A DNA stretch of 64,000 nucleotides, taken from positions 332,542,302 to 332,606,301 of the forward strand of contig NC_081413.1 in the NCBI RefSeq assembly GCF_030272615.1. The letters are read 5' to 3'. The notes beneath the pieces were generated by a model, which saw nothing but the letters and a program-made list of their open reading frames with translations, was not told the origin of the DNA and searched no databases. Positions within the stretch are counted from its first letter, which is position 1. Each line of letters starts with the position of its first letter. Positions 10,822 through 21,338 of this stretch are shown here, one piece after another. This DNA is from Cryptomeria japonica (taxonomy: Eukaryota; Streptophyta; Pinopsida; Cupressales; Cupressaceae). The translations under genes and the position numbers were made by a program.

Positions 10822-11949
10822 CATCAACAACCCATTATTTCAAAACTTGTAACAATATACATATGCATACGCATAGACATAGACATAGACATAGACATAG
10901 ACATAGTAGACACAGGCATAAACATAGACATAGACATAGACATAGACATAGACATAGACATAGACATAGACATAGACATAGACATAGACATAGACATACA
11001 TAGACATCAAACTTAGAAAATAAGAAATTTAATATAATCTGCAGTCCTACAATTTGTGTAAATTGTTCAAGGACTTGTGACACATCATGTTATTCAAACC
11101 ATGTCAAGTGGTTCATCTTGCTCATAAATAACATGTAGTTTGAACTCTTTTGTAGGTTAACTAGTTTGATAATTTATCTAGCCTTGATGTAAAATCTTAA
11201 GTTTACTATATTTTAACATTCATGTTTAAATAAATAAATAGACCTTAATCCTAGGTATCTTCATACATCTAGTACGTGCAAGCCTCGTGGAGAGTATGTT
11301 CAACATTTAGTTATTTTTCTATATTTTGTAGAAAACACGTTTTGAGCATTAACTTGCAAGGCCAGCCCTTTAGGTTGGATGCCCAAGCCAAATCCAACCC
11401 TAATGGTTACTAGTTTCTAAACAAAGAGATAACATGAGCACATTAAAACACACAAGCATTTTTATGTCTATAAAAAATAAAATTGGTTTAAAAACATGTG
11501 AATCCTATGATTGAATACTATTTGCACTGTAAATGTTGTTTTGACCATTTCCCCATCTTTATGCACACACTCCCTCACTTTTTTTTTTTTTAAATACCAA
11601 TCTTTCTAACAATCTCTGTCATTTTTCTAAGTGCATGCCTCTATCAAAATTTTCATGAACTCAATTAGGGGCTTCCAATATAATTTATTCAGATTTCTGA
11701 AAAAGGTAAGTGTAGAATGAATCTCCAATATAAATCTCCCTTAACTCACAAATCTCGCTTCCAATATAAATCTCCCTTAACTCACAAATAAAATAAAGTC
11801 TCGTGTTCCAAGTCTCTAAATATGATAAAAGGTTACTAAGATGTTGAAGAGTTAACTGCAAAATAAAAATTAAATAATTGCTTATAGAATCAACTTATGG
11901 GTTAAATATGTATAATCAAATCGAATATTCAACAATAATAAGATAGGAA
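10822..11949. repeat. Intergenic: (ACATAG)n microsatellite and a 29-bp direct repeat
   Basis: Positions about 10871-11007 are a hexanucleotide repeat (ACATAG/CTATGT) with one interruption near 10905-10925. It opens frames of alternating residues on both strands, which are not genes. Downstream, 11725-11753 and 11761-11789 are adjacent direct copies of a 29-base word (CCAATATAAATCTCCC...). The rest is AT-rich, and I see no gene. Confidence 0.8.
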
Positions 11950-12228
11950 TGTTGGCCATTTGGTGGAATTGATTATGTGTTGTGTTGATGTTTTGTCGTT
12001 GATTCCAACACTAGCTATTTGGATGCTTTACCGACACCCTTATGGTCCTGGTAGGTTGAGTAGTTTCCAATTGGTTTGGATCCGGCATGATCCGGTAGAT
12101 TCTGGTATTAATGTTTTGGGTTTTGCTTTTAAAGTTTTAATTGCTTAAGGTTCCGATAATCTGTGATAACTGATTCACCCCCCCGACCCCCTCTCAGTTG
12201 TCTTCCAGTTATTTGAATTGTCTAAACA
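11950..12228 (+). repeat. Copia-F left LTR
   Basis: The LTR starts TGTTGGCCATTTGG and ends TCTAAACA just before the primer-binding site, 279 bases. The right copy begins at 26889 with the same word. Near its 3' end it holds a GATTCACCCCCCC run and CTCTCAGTTG, the mirror of a word in the solo LTR at 5358-6425. Confidence 0.8.
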
Positions 12229-12229
12229 T

Positions 12230-12241
12230 TGGTATCAGAGC
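12230..12241 (+). other. Copia-F primer-binding site (initiator Met tRNA)
   Basis: TGGTATCAGAGC is the standard complement of the 3' end of plant initiator methionine tRNA. It sits one base inside the left LTR and starts minus-strand DNA synthesis. Confidence 0.9.
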
Positions 12242-12285
12242 TTTGGTCCTCTCTGCAGAAAGCTTAACCGCTTGAGAAAGATCCT

Positions 12286-13281
12286 ATGGCATCTAACAGT
12301 TCAAGTTCATCCAGTTCATCTGGAGCTATCTTTTGAAGAGATATTCCTAGGCTTGATGGAACAAATTACACAATATGGAAGATTCAGATGGAGACTCATA
12401 TATGTCTTGGCAAGGAGATTTGGGAGATCACGCAGAATGGTGTCACACCTCATAATCTAGAATCTAGCAATCCTCCTCTGGCAAACCTGGATAAGGAGGT
12501 TGAGAATGATTGTAGAGCAAGAGAAGCCCTCTTGTGTGCACTTTCTGATCAATAAATGGGATTAACTGACAAATCATATGGAAAGGCTATATGGGATAAG
12601 TTGGAGACTCTCAATGAAGGTGACCCTATAGTGAAGATTACTAAAATTTATGGTTACCAGGTAAGATATGAAAACCTGAAGATGGAAGAAGATGAAAGGA
12701 TTACTGCATTCATGGAAAGGGTAAATGAGATTGTTATGGGAATTCAATGTTGTGGTGGAACTTTGCATGAAGATGAAATTGTTTCTAAAATTTTGAGAGC
12801 CCTACCACCGGCTTACAAGATGAAGGCTATTGCTATTAATTAATTGAGAACAATGGCTAATACATCTATCAATAGAGATAAATTGGATGGGAAATTATCT
12901 GCTTTTGAGCTTGAAGAATTTGGACCTTCTAGAGTTGTGAAGTTTGAACCTGTTTTTCATGCATCTACATCATCAACCGGTAAGCAAGATTGGAAAGCTT
13001 TATATGCAAAGGAATTGGATGATATGAAAAGAGAAGATGAATAATCTGAGCAACTTGAAGCTATATTTGCTAGAAGAGTACCTAAAGGACCGATAGGAAG
13101 TAAGTATGAAGGAAAAGCACATTTTAAATATTTTGCATGTAATAAAATTGGTCATTTTGCATCTAGATGTCCTGAAAGGAATTCAAGATTTGAAGAAAGA
13201 GTTAGAAGATATTTTAAGCCTAACCCTAGATATCATATCAAGTATAAGTACAAGAAAAACAGAGACAAATCATGCTACATA
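12286..13281 (+). pseudogene. Copia-F gag (broken)
   Basis: The capsid and nucleocapsid protein begins with a Ser-rich MASNSSSSS stretch, then IPRLDGTNYTIWKIQM and ALLCALSDQ, and a UBN2-like core (DKLETLNEGD, ENLKMEEDE, LRALPPAYKM). The nucleocapsid knuckle at about 13125-13175 reads YFACNKIGHFASRC, so the first Cys of the usual CX2CX4HX4C box is Tyr. In-frame stops occur after AIF, after LSDQ, after AIAIN and after REDE. The single frame runs on into the protease. Confidence 0.85.
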
Positions 13282-13901
13282 GTGGATGAGGAAGGTATTA
13301 TTGATTCTGATGATGAACCAGCAGAGGACTTTGCTAGTGGTTCTGGCAATGGGAAGGAATGGGTGTTCCTGGCTATCAAGGAAGATGTTTTGGCACTGGA
13401 AAAGAATGTACCTGAAGAGAAGGCACTTGCTACTAAAATTGAAAACAAGGATGAATGGGTAATTGATAGTGGTTTTTCACATCATATGACTGGAGATAAA
13501 GGGAAGTTTCTATCTTTGCAAGAATTTGATGGTGGTCTGGTTAGATTTGGAGATGACAAAGCATGTATGATCAAAGGAAAAGGAACTATATCATTGGGTG
13601 GTAAGAACAATACTGATAATGTTTATTATGTTGAAGGTTTAAGGCATAATATTTTGAGTGTAGGACAATTGGTGGATAAGGGATTTCAACTACAGTTCAA
13701 GGATGGAAAATGCAAAATCATTAACAGAACTGGTTTGGAGATTGCAAACAATACAAAAACAAAAGGTAATATATTTCATTTGAATTCCAGTGAGAAGACA
13801 TGTTTGATTACACAGATTGATGAGATTTGGATCTGGCATAAAAGGCTACGTCATGTGAATTTTGATTGCATTATGAAGATCAGTTCAACTAAGGTAGTTA
13901 G
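13282..13901 (+). pseudogene. Copia-F protease and GAG-pre-integrase domain (cut by Tat-B)
   Basis: The aspartic protease motif is WVIDSGFSHHMTGD (Asp-Ser-Gly present, the usual Cys after it is Phe). The frame continues through VYYVEGLRHNILSVGQL and the GAG-pre-integrase motif WHKRLRHVNFDCIMKIS. At 13901 the frame enters the Tat-B LTR. It resumes in frame at 23874 (VRDIPK), once the 5-bp duplication is counted once. Confidence 0.9.
13897..13901. other. Target site duplication of Tat-B, left copy (GTTAG)
   Basis: GTTAG here and at 23874-23878 flank the TG...CA ends of Tat-B exactly. Removing the element and one copy restores the copia-F codons across the site. This is direct proof of the insertion and of its boundaries. 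Confidence 0.93.
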
Positions 13902-14677
13902 TGTTTATTGTAAAAATGGAAACAACAATATTGAAAGACTAAATAGATTCAACCACAAAACCCTACCCTAACAACAACAAAGATCCACCATAACATATGA
14001 AGATTACCTAAGACAATGCAAATCAACAAAATCACAAAGATTATACCATCACATATCCAATAAGGTTTGAATATCCATTCTTCCTATCTCCATTGATCTT
14101 GCTTGATATATTTGCTCTCAGATTTTATGTGTGCACAAGCGCTCAACAAAGAACGGAAATGTGGTTGCAAGTAGACTTGATCGCATATGAAAGTTCGAAT
14201 GCTAGAAGGCTTGATTAGGATAGGGTTGATAATGAAGGAAGAATATCCTTATATAGAAGACACTATAAGAAATGGAGGGATAAGATTAAGAGGTGTAAAA
14301 GATAAATGGTTGGCTAAGATTAGAGGGTAGGTAGAGAAAATGAGAAAATAATGAGAGGGTAGGTAGTGCAGGAACTAAGAGATGAATGACATGTGTCATG
14401 GGTGGAAAAGGTTAATGAATTAATTAAATAAATAAAGATTTATTTAATTAATAGAAGAAGTGGGATCAATTAAATAAATAAAAGTATTTATTTAATTTAG
14501 GAAAAGGGGAATTTAAATAAATAAAGGTATTTATTTAAATGAGAAATAAGGCTAGAAGAGGATAAATGAATTAATTAAATAAATAACGATTTATTTAATT
14601 AATAGAAGAATTAGACTTAAACAATTAAATAAATTAAATATTTATTTAATTAGATAGGACAATTTTATGTGTTTGCA
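13902..14677 (-). repeat. Tat-B 3' LTR (left copy)
   Basis: The copy is 776 bases long; on the minus strand it starts TGCAAACACA (the right copy has TGTAGACACC) and ends CAATAAACA. A likely TATA box on the minus strand lies at about 14248-14255 (TATATAAG). Next to the U3 start are five AT-rich palindromes (about 14417-14653). It matches the right LTR and the Tat-E LTR (62220-62997) closely, with a few percent difference by eye. Confidence 0.88.
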
Positions 14678-14723
14678 TTTTACCCCTCTTTGAGACAATG
14701 CAGCTTGTCGTGTTGTTTCAAAG
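14678..14723 (-). other. Tat-B polypurine tract with adjoining stem-loop
   Basis: On the minus strand AAAGAGGGGTAAAA (14678-14691) abuts the LTR start and would prime plus-strand synthesis. Directly upstream CTTTGAAACAA (14713-14723) can pair with TTGTCTCAAAG (14688-14698), leaving a loop of about 14 bases; the stem overlaps the first purines. The same arrangement occurs in Tat-E and Tat-D. Confidence 0.75.
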
Positions 14724-15013
14724 AAGATAAGATGAACTGATACAAAGTGCCCCAAGATGGGAATGATATTCCCCCTCGAGAGATTGGATGAAAAATGTTT
14801 GAAAAGATCACAAACAATCTCTTGATAAGAAAGAAAGGCTATAAAGGACTGACAAGATAGGATATGGTGACAGAGTCACGGGATAAAGAAGACTGACTCG
14901 GGAGACTAGGGCTAGGGTAGTCTATAAGATAGACTACGAGGGAAAACATCCTAATTATCATCCACACATCCAAGAGATTAGAGTGTAGAGAGAGTAGAGA
15001 GCAGTCAATAGCG
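14724..15013 (+). promoter_or_regulatory. Upstream region of the Tat-B antisense PMD gene, TATA-like site at 14921
   Basis: TCTATAAGATAGA lies at 14921-14933, about 90 bases before the proposed start codon at 15014. The same word in the same place precedes the Tat-E copy (about 61966-61978 on the minus strand). A promoter here would drive transcription against gag-pol. The assignment rests only on conservation and position. Confidence 0.35.
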
Positions 15014-17000
15014 ATGGCATTGGTGCATAGATTTGATCACGTTCGTTGATATCAGAGGCCAGCAGATGCAGGAGAGCCGGTGAGTACCACAAAACCTCCT
15101 TGTACTTTGTTGCATTAATTGTTGTCATAAATGCATGTCCAGTATTGCAATACATGCGCTCTAGGTAGGTCTAGAAAAATGTCAAGCGGGGGGAAAAACA
15201 TTAAGGCATGTTCTTTGTTGGTCCCAGGCGCGTCTGGGTAGGCTAGGCACGTCTGTGTCAGATGAGAGCGTGTCTGTGTATTTCAAGCGCGTTTATGCAA
15301 GATAGGCATGTTTGTGAAGTATGTAAGCACATTTTCATCATGAATGCACATTTATGTCTTCAAGGTCGAATCAACAGTTCTGTGATAAACATAAGTTATC
15401 GATTGGATAAGTTGCTAAGAGGATACAATCAAGCAGGTCCTCTAGGGAAGACCAGGGTAGCAGATAGGGCTAGGACTGATAATTATGTGATAGAACATAC
15501 ATTGCAAATCAAGAAACTACTCAAGAGGATACACTCTAGCATAGGCCCTAGGATAGGATAGAGCAAGGCACTTTGTGATGAATAGGGAGTACCAAAGAAA
15601 TTGACAATTCTAAGATAGAACATACATTGCCAATTGGATTAGGCTGGAATTGACAATTCTGTGATAGAACATAGCTTGTCAATTGGATAAGCTACGCAAG
15701 AGGATACACTCAAGTAAGTGCCCTAAAAGATAGGATCAAAGCATCACTTTCTGATGAATAGGGAATGATACTAGGATAGAAAGCAACACTTTGTGATGAA
15801 TAGGGAGTACCACTAGGACAAAAAGAAGCACTTTGTGATGAACAAGGAGTACTAATAGGATAAAAAGTAGCACTTTGTGATGAACAGGGAGTACCACTAG
15901 GATAGAATGTCATATGATAGATATAAGCACTAAGATAAAAAGTAGAACTTTGTGATGAACAGGGAATGCCACTAGGATTGACACAGTTGATTTGCTTGAC
16001 TGCAAGAGGACCTACCTATGTTGGAGTCACGAGAGAGATTCCCGTCGACTCAGAGTTTATGAGTAGAGATGACATTTGAGGATAGAGTAGTAGTTGAGGC
16101 TATGGGCTTGCGATATATTTTGTATGTGCCTGAGTTTCGAGCAAACATGGGATTGTTGACTGCGCTAGCTAAGAGATGGCACTCAGAGACATGCACGTTT
16201 TATTTGTCGATGGGTGAGATGACAATCACCTTAGAGGATGTGTACAGGATAATGAGGATACCAATCATTGGGGAGTTGGTTCCTTATTATTGAGAGGGAG
16301 ACAGAGATGCACTGAGATGAGTGTGTCAAGATCCAGGACTGGAGATGAGGGCTAGACATGTGGCTTGGGACACCATGACAACGACAGGATTGGCACTACC
16401 GGTGGTGTTGGTAGGAGTTATTAGTGGGTTCCTTTTTCTGGATAGGGCAACATAAGGGTTGGTTGTGGGATGGGAGAGGAGAGGAGGAGGATGAGCTACT
16501 ATCCTTGAGGGAGATCTGCCAGGGATAGGCAGATGACATCCAGGATCTGGAGAAGGATACAACTAGACTTAGGAGACAGTTGAGGGATGCTGAGCAGGAG
16601 AGGGATCAAGCTATTTAGCGCTATACGAAGGCTGAGACATCACTGAGGGTAGGGAGACAGGCAACAAAGGACACAAGGGCTGGATATGCCTATGTTCTAT
16701 AGGTAGGGGAGGAGATAGCTTACTTGAGAGACCTGTGCTATGGAGTGGTACCACCAGATCAGCGGGCTAGGAGATTTCGGAGACCATTACAGACTGCGAT
16801 GACCTCTAGAGGGAGAGACAAGAGATAGGCATCTAGCAGTGGGGTTATGGGTCCTCCACAACCACCAGATAGAGGGGCAGGAGAGATGATCCTGGGGCAA
16901 GTCCTTCCAGGGCTCAGACTCCATCGAGGCTAGCTGGCTCCAAGGGAGGGAGTTCATCATAGGTTGTGAGTGTGTGAAAAGTGAAAGGATGGAATGGAAT
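15014..17000 (+). pseudogene. Tat-B antisense PMD (aminotransferase-like plant mobile domain) gene, spliced, broken
   Basis: Exon 1 (15014-15079, 22 codons, MALVHRFDHV...YQRP) ends at a strong donor, GCCG/GTGAGT. The intron runs to 16008, and exon 2 begins at 16009 in phase 0 (DLPMLESRER). Exon 2 holds the PMD core: MGLRYILYVPEF, RWHSETCTF, GEMTITLEDVYRIM. Such proteins occur in host nuclear proteins and in mobile elements; the biochemical role is not established. The exon 1 and exon 2 starts each hold one TGA where Tat-E or Tat-D has Arg. Compared with Tat-E, about 0.8 kb of the middle is missing after 16490. The tail is coiled-coil-like and ends near a GVVPPDQRA motif. Confidence 0.72.
15080..16008 (+). 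other. Intron of the Tat-B PMD gene, with GCGTCTGTG array and 40-bp tandem repeats
   Basis: The donor is GGTGAGTACC and the acceptor ends GCAAGAG. Positions about 15225-15355 hold degenerate copies of a GCGTCTGTG-type word (GGCGCGTCTGG, GCACGTCTGTGTCA, GAGCGTGTCTGTG, AAGCGCGTTTATG). Positions about 15745-15975 hold about five degenerate ~40-bp repeats around CACTTTGTGATGAACAGGGAGTACCACTAGGAT. Between them TGATAGAACATA and TTGGATAAG words recur. The Tat-E intron (60917-61817) has the same three parts in the same order relative to transcription. Confidence 0.65.
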
Positions 17001-17290
17001 CCTGAAGGAGGGAGGAGCAATGTCTCTACACATGGTTTCAGTAACTTGAATTTCACCATGGTACTTGCCCAAGGCGCCACCGAATTGCTTTTCACCATTG
17101 GTCGAATTTATTTCTCTTTACTTTTTTTGATTTTTAAAAAAAAAAAATTTGTGTCACAAGGTGCCTGTTTGCCAGGTTCTCACCAAGTAACGATACTATT
17201 TTATGATTTTTTTATATTTTTGATATTTTTTGATTTTTTTGTATTTTTGATATTTTTTTTGTATTTTTGATATTAGGATATTCTGAAGAG
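17001..17290. other. Junction between the convergent PMD and pol 3' ends
   Basis: The PMD gene (plus) and integrase remnant (minus) converge here. It holds a poly-A run near 17137-17148 and a T-rich TTTTTGATATTTTT repeat (about 17205-17275). The matching region in Tat-C is 31690-31990, inverted, with the same GGTGCCTGTTTGCCAGG word. I see no other gene. Confidence 0.6.
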
Positions 17291-17809
17291 CTATGTGTAA
17301 AACTTGCGAAGGTGCATGTTGTTGATAGGATCTTCCAAAGGTTTGCCCTCTGGGGTCAAAACCTGATATGCACCTGATCCATAGACTGTTGTAATGACGT
17401 AAGGACCAAGCCAATCTGGTTCAAACTTGCCCTTCTTCTCTCTGTCTTGCTGATTTATAGGATTCTCCTTGAGAACTAAGTCACCAACCTTAAATGTGTG
17501 AAGCTTAACCTTATGATTGTACCTGCATTGTTCCTTGACTGAATGATGTGTGGCTTGAGTGAGTATCTTCTTTGATAAAGGAACTGAGATAGAATTACTA
17601 GTGTGTGGACTACATAGGCCTGTATGCATGTCACCTAAAGAAGGTTGGGCATCCCTGACAACAAAGTCCTTCGAGGAAGCTCCATTAAATGTCCATGATG
17701 TATCACCATAAGGGAATGGATGTGCAGAACAAGTGGATGAGTTATGAAGGTTTATGATTGCAAAAAGAAGTGAAAGTATCATGACATGATGGAGACTTAG
17801 GATCAACAA
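17291..17809 (-). pseudogene. Tat-B integrase remnant (N-terminal zinc motif joined to C-terminus)
   Basis: The C-terminal part is clear: HTFKVGDLVLKENP, FEPDWLGPYVIT and DPINNMHLRKFYT match the ends of the Tat-C and Tat-D integrases. Before it, GDMHTGLCSPHTSN...PLSKKI resembles the His pair and LSKKL segment that starts integrase. Everything between, including the catalytic DDE core, is gone, and about 170 bases of unrelated sequence precede it. It is the scar of the pol deletion. Confidence 0.7.
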
Positions 17810-18351
17810 GTATGTTTTTTGACTAAAATTGTAGAACGTTTGCCCCCAGTTATTTTGATATTAGGGGAGATCAACTCTTTCCCTTTTTCTTCCATAGGAT
17901 TTTTATCCTTGACCTTGATTTTTGCAAAGTCCAATAGCTTTTGATTTTGATTCGGACTAAAGGACTTCTCCTTATTTTTGACTTTTAGATTTTTCTTTTT
18001 AAGGCTTGATTTTTTATCCCCAATGAGTAAGGGCTTTTGTGATTCTTGTTGATCCAAGTCTGGGAGAGGAGTGGAAATGGAATGAACAGATGAAATGGTA
18101 AAGCTATGTGAGTTCTCAAGAGGGATAGCGATACGCTCAATAGATTCTTCACTAGAACCACTCTTAGGACTATTGATATCAAGAGTTGCTTGCACCGCTA
18201 GAGGAGATTTGCATTCAGACTTAGTAGCCACAATACTAGGTGGTTTACACCCAATTTCTTGCAAATTGTTTATAGATTGTTCCCATCGACTGAATACCTT
18301 AGGAGATAGTGGGAGTTGAACAACATGAAAGATATACTCACCACATCCCAT
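17803..18351 (-). pseudogene. Tat-B spacer between protease and the lost reverse transcriptase
   Basis: This 182-residue open stretch starts MGCGEYIFHVVQLPLSPK and becomes Ser/Lys-rich. Tat-D has a similar MGCGEYS...LSLSPK segment at about 44650-44570 in the same place, so this is the usual hydrophilic linker of these polyproteins rather than a separate gene. No enzyme motif is visible. Confidence 0.55.
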
Positions 18352-18399
18352 GTCTTTAATCTTGAACTTTTCTTTTATCTCTGCTTATTTTTATGTAGA

Positions 18400-19478
18400 A
18401 GCTTTCAAGGATTCAGGATCAACATATGTTGATGAAGGAACAACTTCTTGATTGGGATTGTTATTTTTGATCTAGGTCGCGTATTGTTGCAATATATGAA
18501 TGGATTTGGATCAACTTTGCCGGTCACTTCAACTCCATTGTGTGGAAACTTGATACATCGATGATATGTTGAGGGAATAGCTCTCATTTCATGAATCTAT
18601 GGACGTCCTAGCAATATGTTGGATGTGAGATTGAGGTCTAGGACTTGACAAACCACATCCTTTGTAACCAGCTCTACTCTAAGAGGTAAGGTGATTGTGC
18701 CTTTGGATGAATGCTCTTCATCATCATATGCCTTGATGGTAATTTTGTTTGCAGCATACACAACTTTATATGAATATACCAATAGTATTATTGTGTTGAA
18801 TGTACATATATTAAGACCAGCTCCTCCATCTATCAAGACTCATTTTATTTGATGTTTGTGTAGGAAGGCTTCAATGTGTAAAGGTGAATTATGTGGTTGG
18901 CTCAAGGAGGCCTCGTCAACTTCTATGAATGTAAGGGAGTGTGGAACGGAAAGGTATCCCACCATGGCTTGAGACTGGTCCACATTCAGATCAGTTGGGA
19001 CGGAAGTGTCTCTCAAAGTTTTGTCAAGAATGACTTTATGTGCGGGGGATATGCGTAAGAGCTCAAGGATTGAGATAAGTGCAGGTGTCTTCCCTAACTG
19101 TTCTACCAGATCGTACTCAGGTTTGGTTGATGAGGAAGCGGTGTTTTTAGTTGGAGCACATTTCAAAGTGAATTTACCTCGATGAGTTGTAACATTACAT
19201 TTTGAGGTAGGTTCAGAAGAAGATCCAATGCCTTTTAGGACAACCTTGGGTCTTTGGGTAGAATTTTCAGGTGTTTTGTCTTTGATGATAATGGTAGAGA
19301 CATAATTGTCCATCAAAATGTGATTGACAGTTGAATCATAGTTATAGGATTCTCTGGTATAGTTTGTCTTCTCATTTGTGGCTTTGGCTTTTCCCTTGTC
19401 ATGTTTTGGATGGTTCTTTAAACATTTCATGTTCTTGATTGGATGAGTTTCCTTCAATCTCAATGTCTCCTCTATCAA
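18400..19478 (-). pseudogene. Tat-B protease region (broken)
   Basis: The retropepsin motif is VLIDGGAGLNICTF near 18835-18795, with the Asp-Gly-Gly form common in Tat elements, followed by ITIKAYDDEEHSSKG and, about 70 residues on, NILLGRPWI, the usual second half of the fold. A stop separates it from the preceding 212-residue stretch (19478-18840), whose ISILELLRISPAHKVILDKTL segment also occurs in Tat-D. It would cut the Gag-Pol polyprotein. Confidence 0.8.
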
Positions 19479-21338
19479 TAATATCTTGTATAATGTTCTT
19501 TAGTTGATGATAATTTCCTATTTTATGACCCTTGCTTTTGTGATATTCGCAGTATTCATCATCATTCCACTAATTTGGTTTGACCTTTGGCTCATATGGA
19601 GGCATATCTGGAATTGTTATTATTTTATTTGCCACTAGCTTCTTGAAAGTTGACTCAAGTGGTTCTCCCAATGGGGTGTATTTCCTTCGTGGTTTTGAAG
19701 TGGTTTGAGTATTCACTTGATTGTTTGTAAAGATTGATCCAGAAGAAACAATTTTGGTCATACTGTATTGGCATCAACAACACCATCATTGACTGTGTTC
19801 TTGTTTTTATTCCAAAATCTTGGCTTGTCTTTTCTTTTAAAGTCCTCTTTGTTTTCTTCGAATATTTTGATGATGCCTTGCTCAATTAGGACCTTCTCTG
19901 TTGCTAAGCCTTTTTCAATGACGTCCTTGAAGGTGGACAAGCAATCTTTCCTTAGATCATAACCAATCTCTCTATGGACATTCTAGTTGAACATCTCTAC
20001 CATTTGTTTTTGTGGAATTTCACAAGAGCATCTGCTAGCTATATTTCTCCATCTTTGTAAAAATGATGAAAAATATTCTCCGTCCTTTTTGTTTGGTGTT
20101 GCACAAAGTGGTGACTAATATGTCTATCTCTATGTTGTATGAGAAATGTTGGATAAAAGCCTCTACTAAATCACCCCATGACTTAATTCCAGGTGGAAGT
20201 TGAGAGAACCATTCCATAGCTTGATCACCTAAGCTTTGTAGGAATAATCTCATCAAATATGTCTCTTATGTTGCTACCTCAATGCAAGCTATGAAAAACT
20301 ATCTTATATATGTCTTAGGATCCCCTTTTCCTCTGTACTTATCAAACTTAGGTGTCACAAAGTGTGTAGGAAATGGAGGCATTGGAATTCTTTTGTCAAA
20401 TGGATAGGGACATATGTCTCTCATTGTGTAAGTTGGCTTCGGTGTATTTATGTCCTCCATTTTCTTTTGTAAGTCCTTAATTTGTTGTTCCAAATTGTTC
20501 TTAGGTGGAGACCGACTTCTTGGATCATATCCCATGCCTGAGGCACCAGGTTGAGGAGGAGCATGTTGCATATATGGATGATACTGATCATACACATGTT
20601 CATATGGGGGAGGTCTATAATGATGTTGCGTATATGTACCACTTGGCATAGATTCATGATGAGGAATGGAATATTTGTTTTGTCCATATATACCATTTTC
20701 TACAGGCATGTGATGAGTTTGTTCTACTGTGTTGCCCCCAAATTTGACATGGGGTTTCCTTGTGTCCAAATTTTGAACATGCCTTTGGATATCCAATTAC
20801 TTTGGTGGTTGGTCCCTAGCATTGGCATGTGATTGAGTATTTTTTTTCATAAGACTTCCATAATGGTCTGTGAAGGTGAGTATCATATGCTTGACTATGT
20901 GTATGTGGGACCTCAGGTTTTTGAAACAAGGATGATGGTGATTCAGGCACAAGATGTGGTCCTCTATTGCCTCCACTAGTAGGCCTCCTTTGATCCATGT
21001 TGAGTTGAGGTTCTTGCAAAGGACGGTTTTCCATTATTTGAGACATGTCAAAATCATGAGGGATCTTGGCTCCACTTTGTGCCATCACTTGTAATAAATA
21101 TTGTCTATCTCTCCTCATTATTTCCTCAACCAATCAATTGAATCGTGGATTCATAATGGAGTCTTCCACTTCTGCTAAATGTACGGAAAAATTTGTCCAT
21201 ATTGTCATTGTGTGTATCATTGTTGTTTGTGTTATCAATGTTCACAACATTTTGAATGTTTCTATAAGCGTTCATGTTAGGTAATATAGTATGATCAGAA
21301 ATGAAAAAGACATCATTGTCATACTTATAGGCACTCAT
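19479..21338 (-). pseudogene. Tat-B gag (broken by stops and frameshifts)
   Basis: The start is near MSAYKYDNDVFFISDH at 21338. A Pro/His/Tyr-rich stretch leads to PYPFDKRIPMPPFPTHF and KFDKYRGKGDPK, then the retrotransposon Gag core with AMEWFSQLPPGIKSWGDLVE. The nucleocapsid-like motif near 19560-19500 reads CEYHKSKGHKIGNY, in which the last Cys of the Tat-type CX2HX4HX4C box is Tyr. At least two frameshifts and several stops interrupt it. It forms the virus-like particle shell. Confidence 0.8.

Noticed and set aside
10797-11083. Open frames of repeated two-residue blocks on both strands
   Set aside because: They are products of the (ACATAG)n microsatellite; all frames of a stop-free hexamer stay open.
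15740-15975. Possible CRISPR-like array of ~40-bp repeats
   Set aside because: The repeats are degenerate, lack unique spacers of constant length and lie in a plant retroelement intron.
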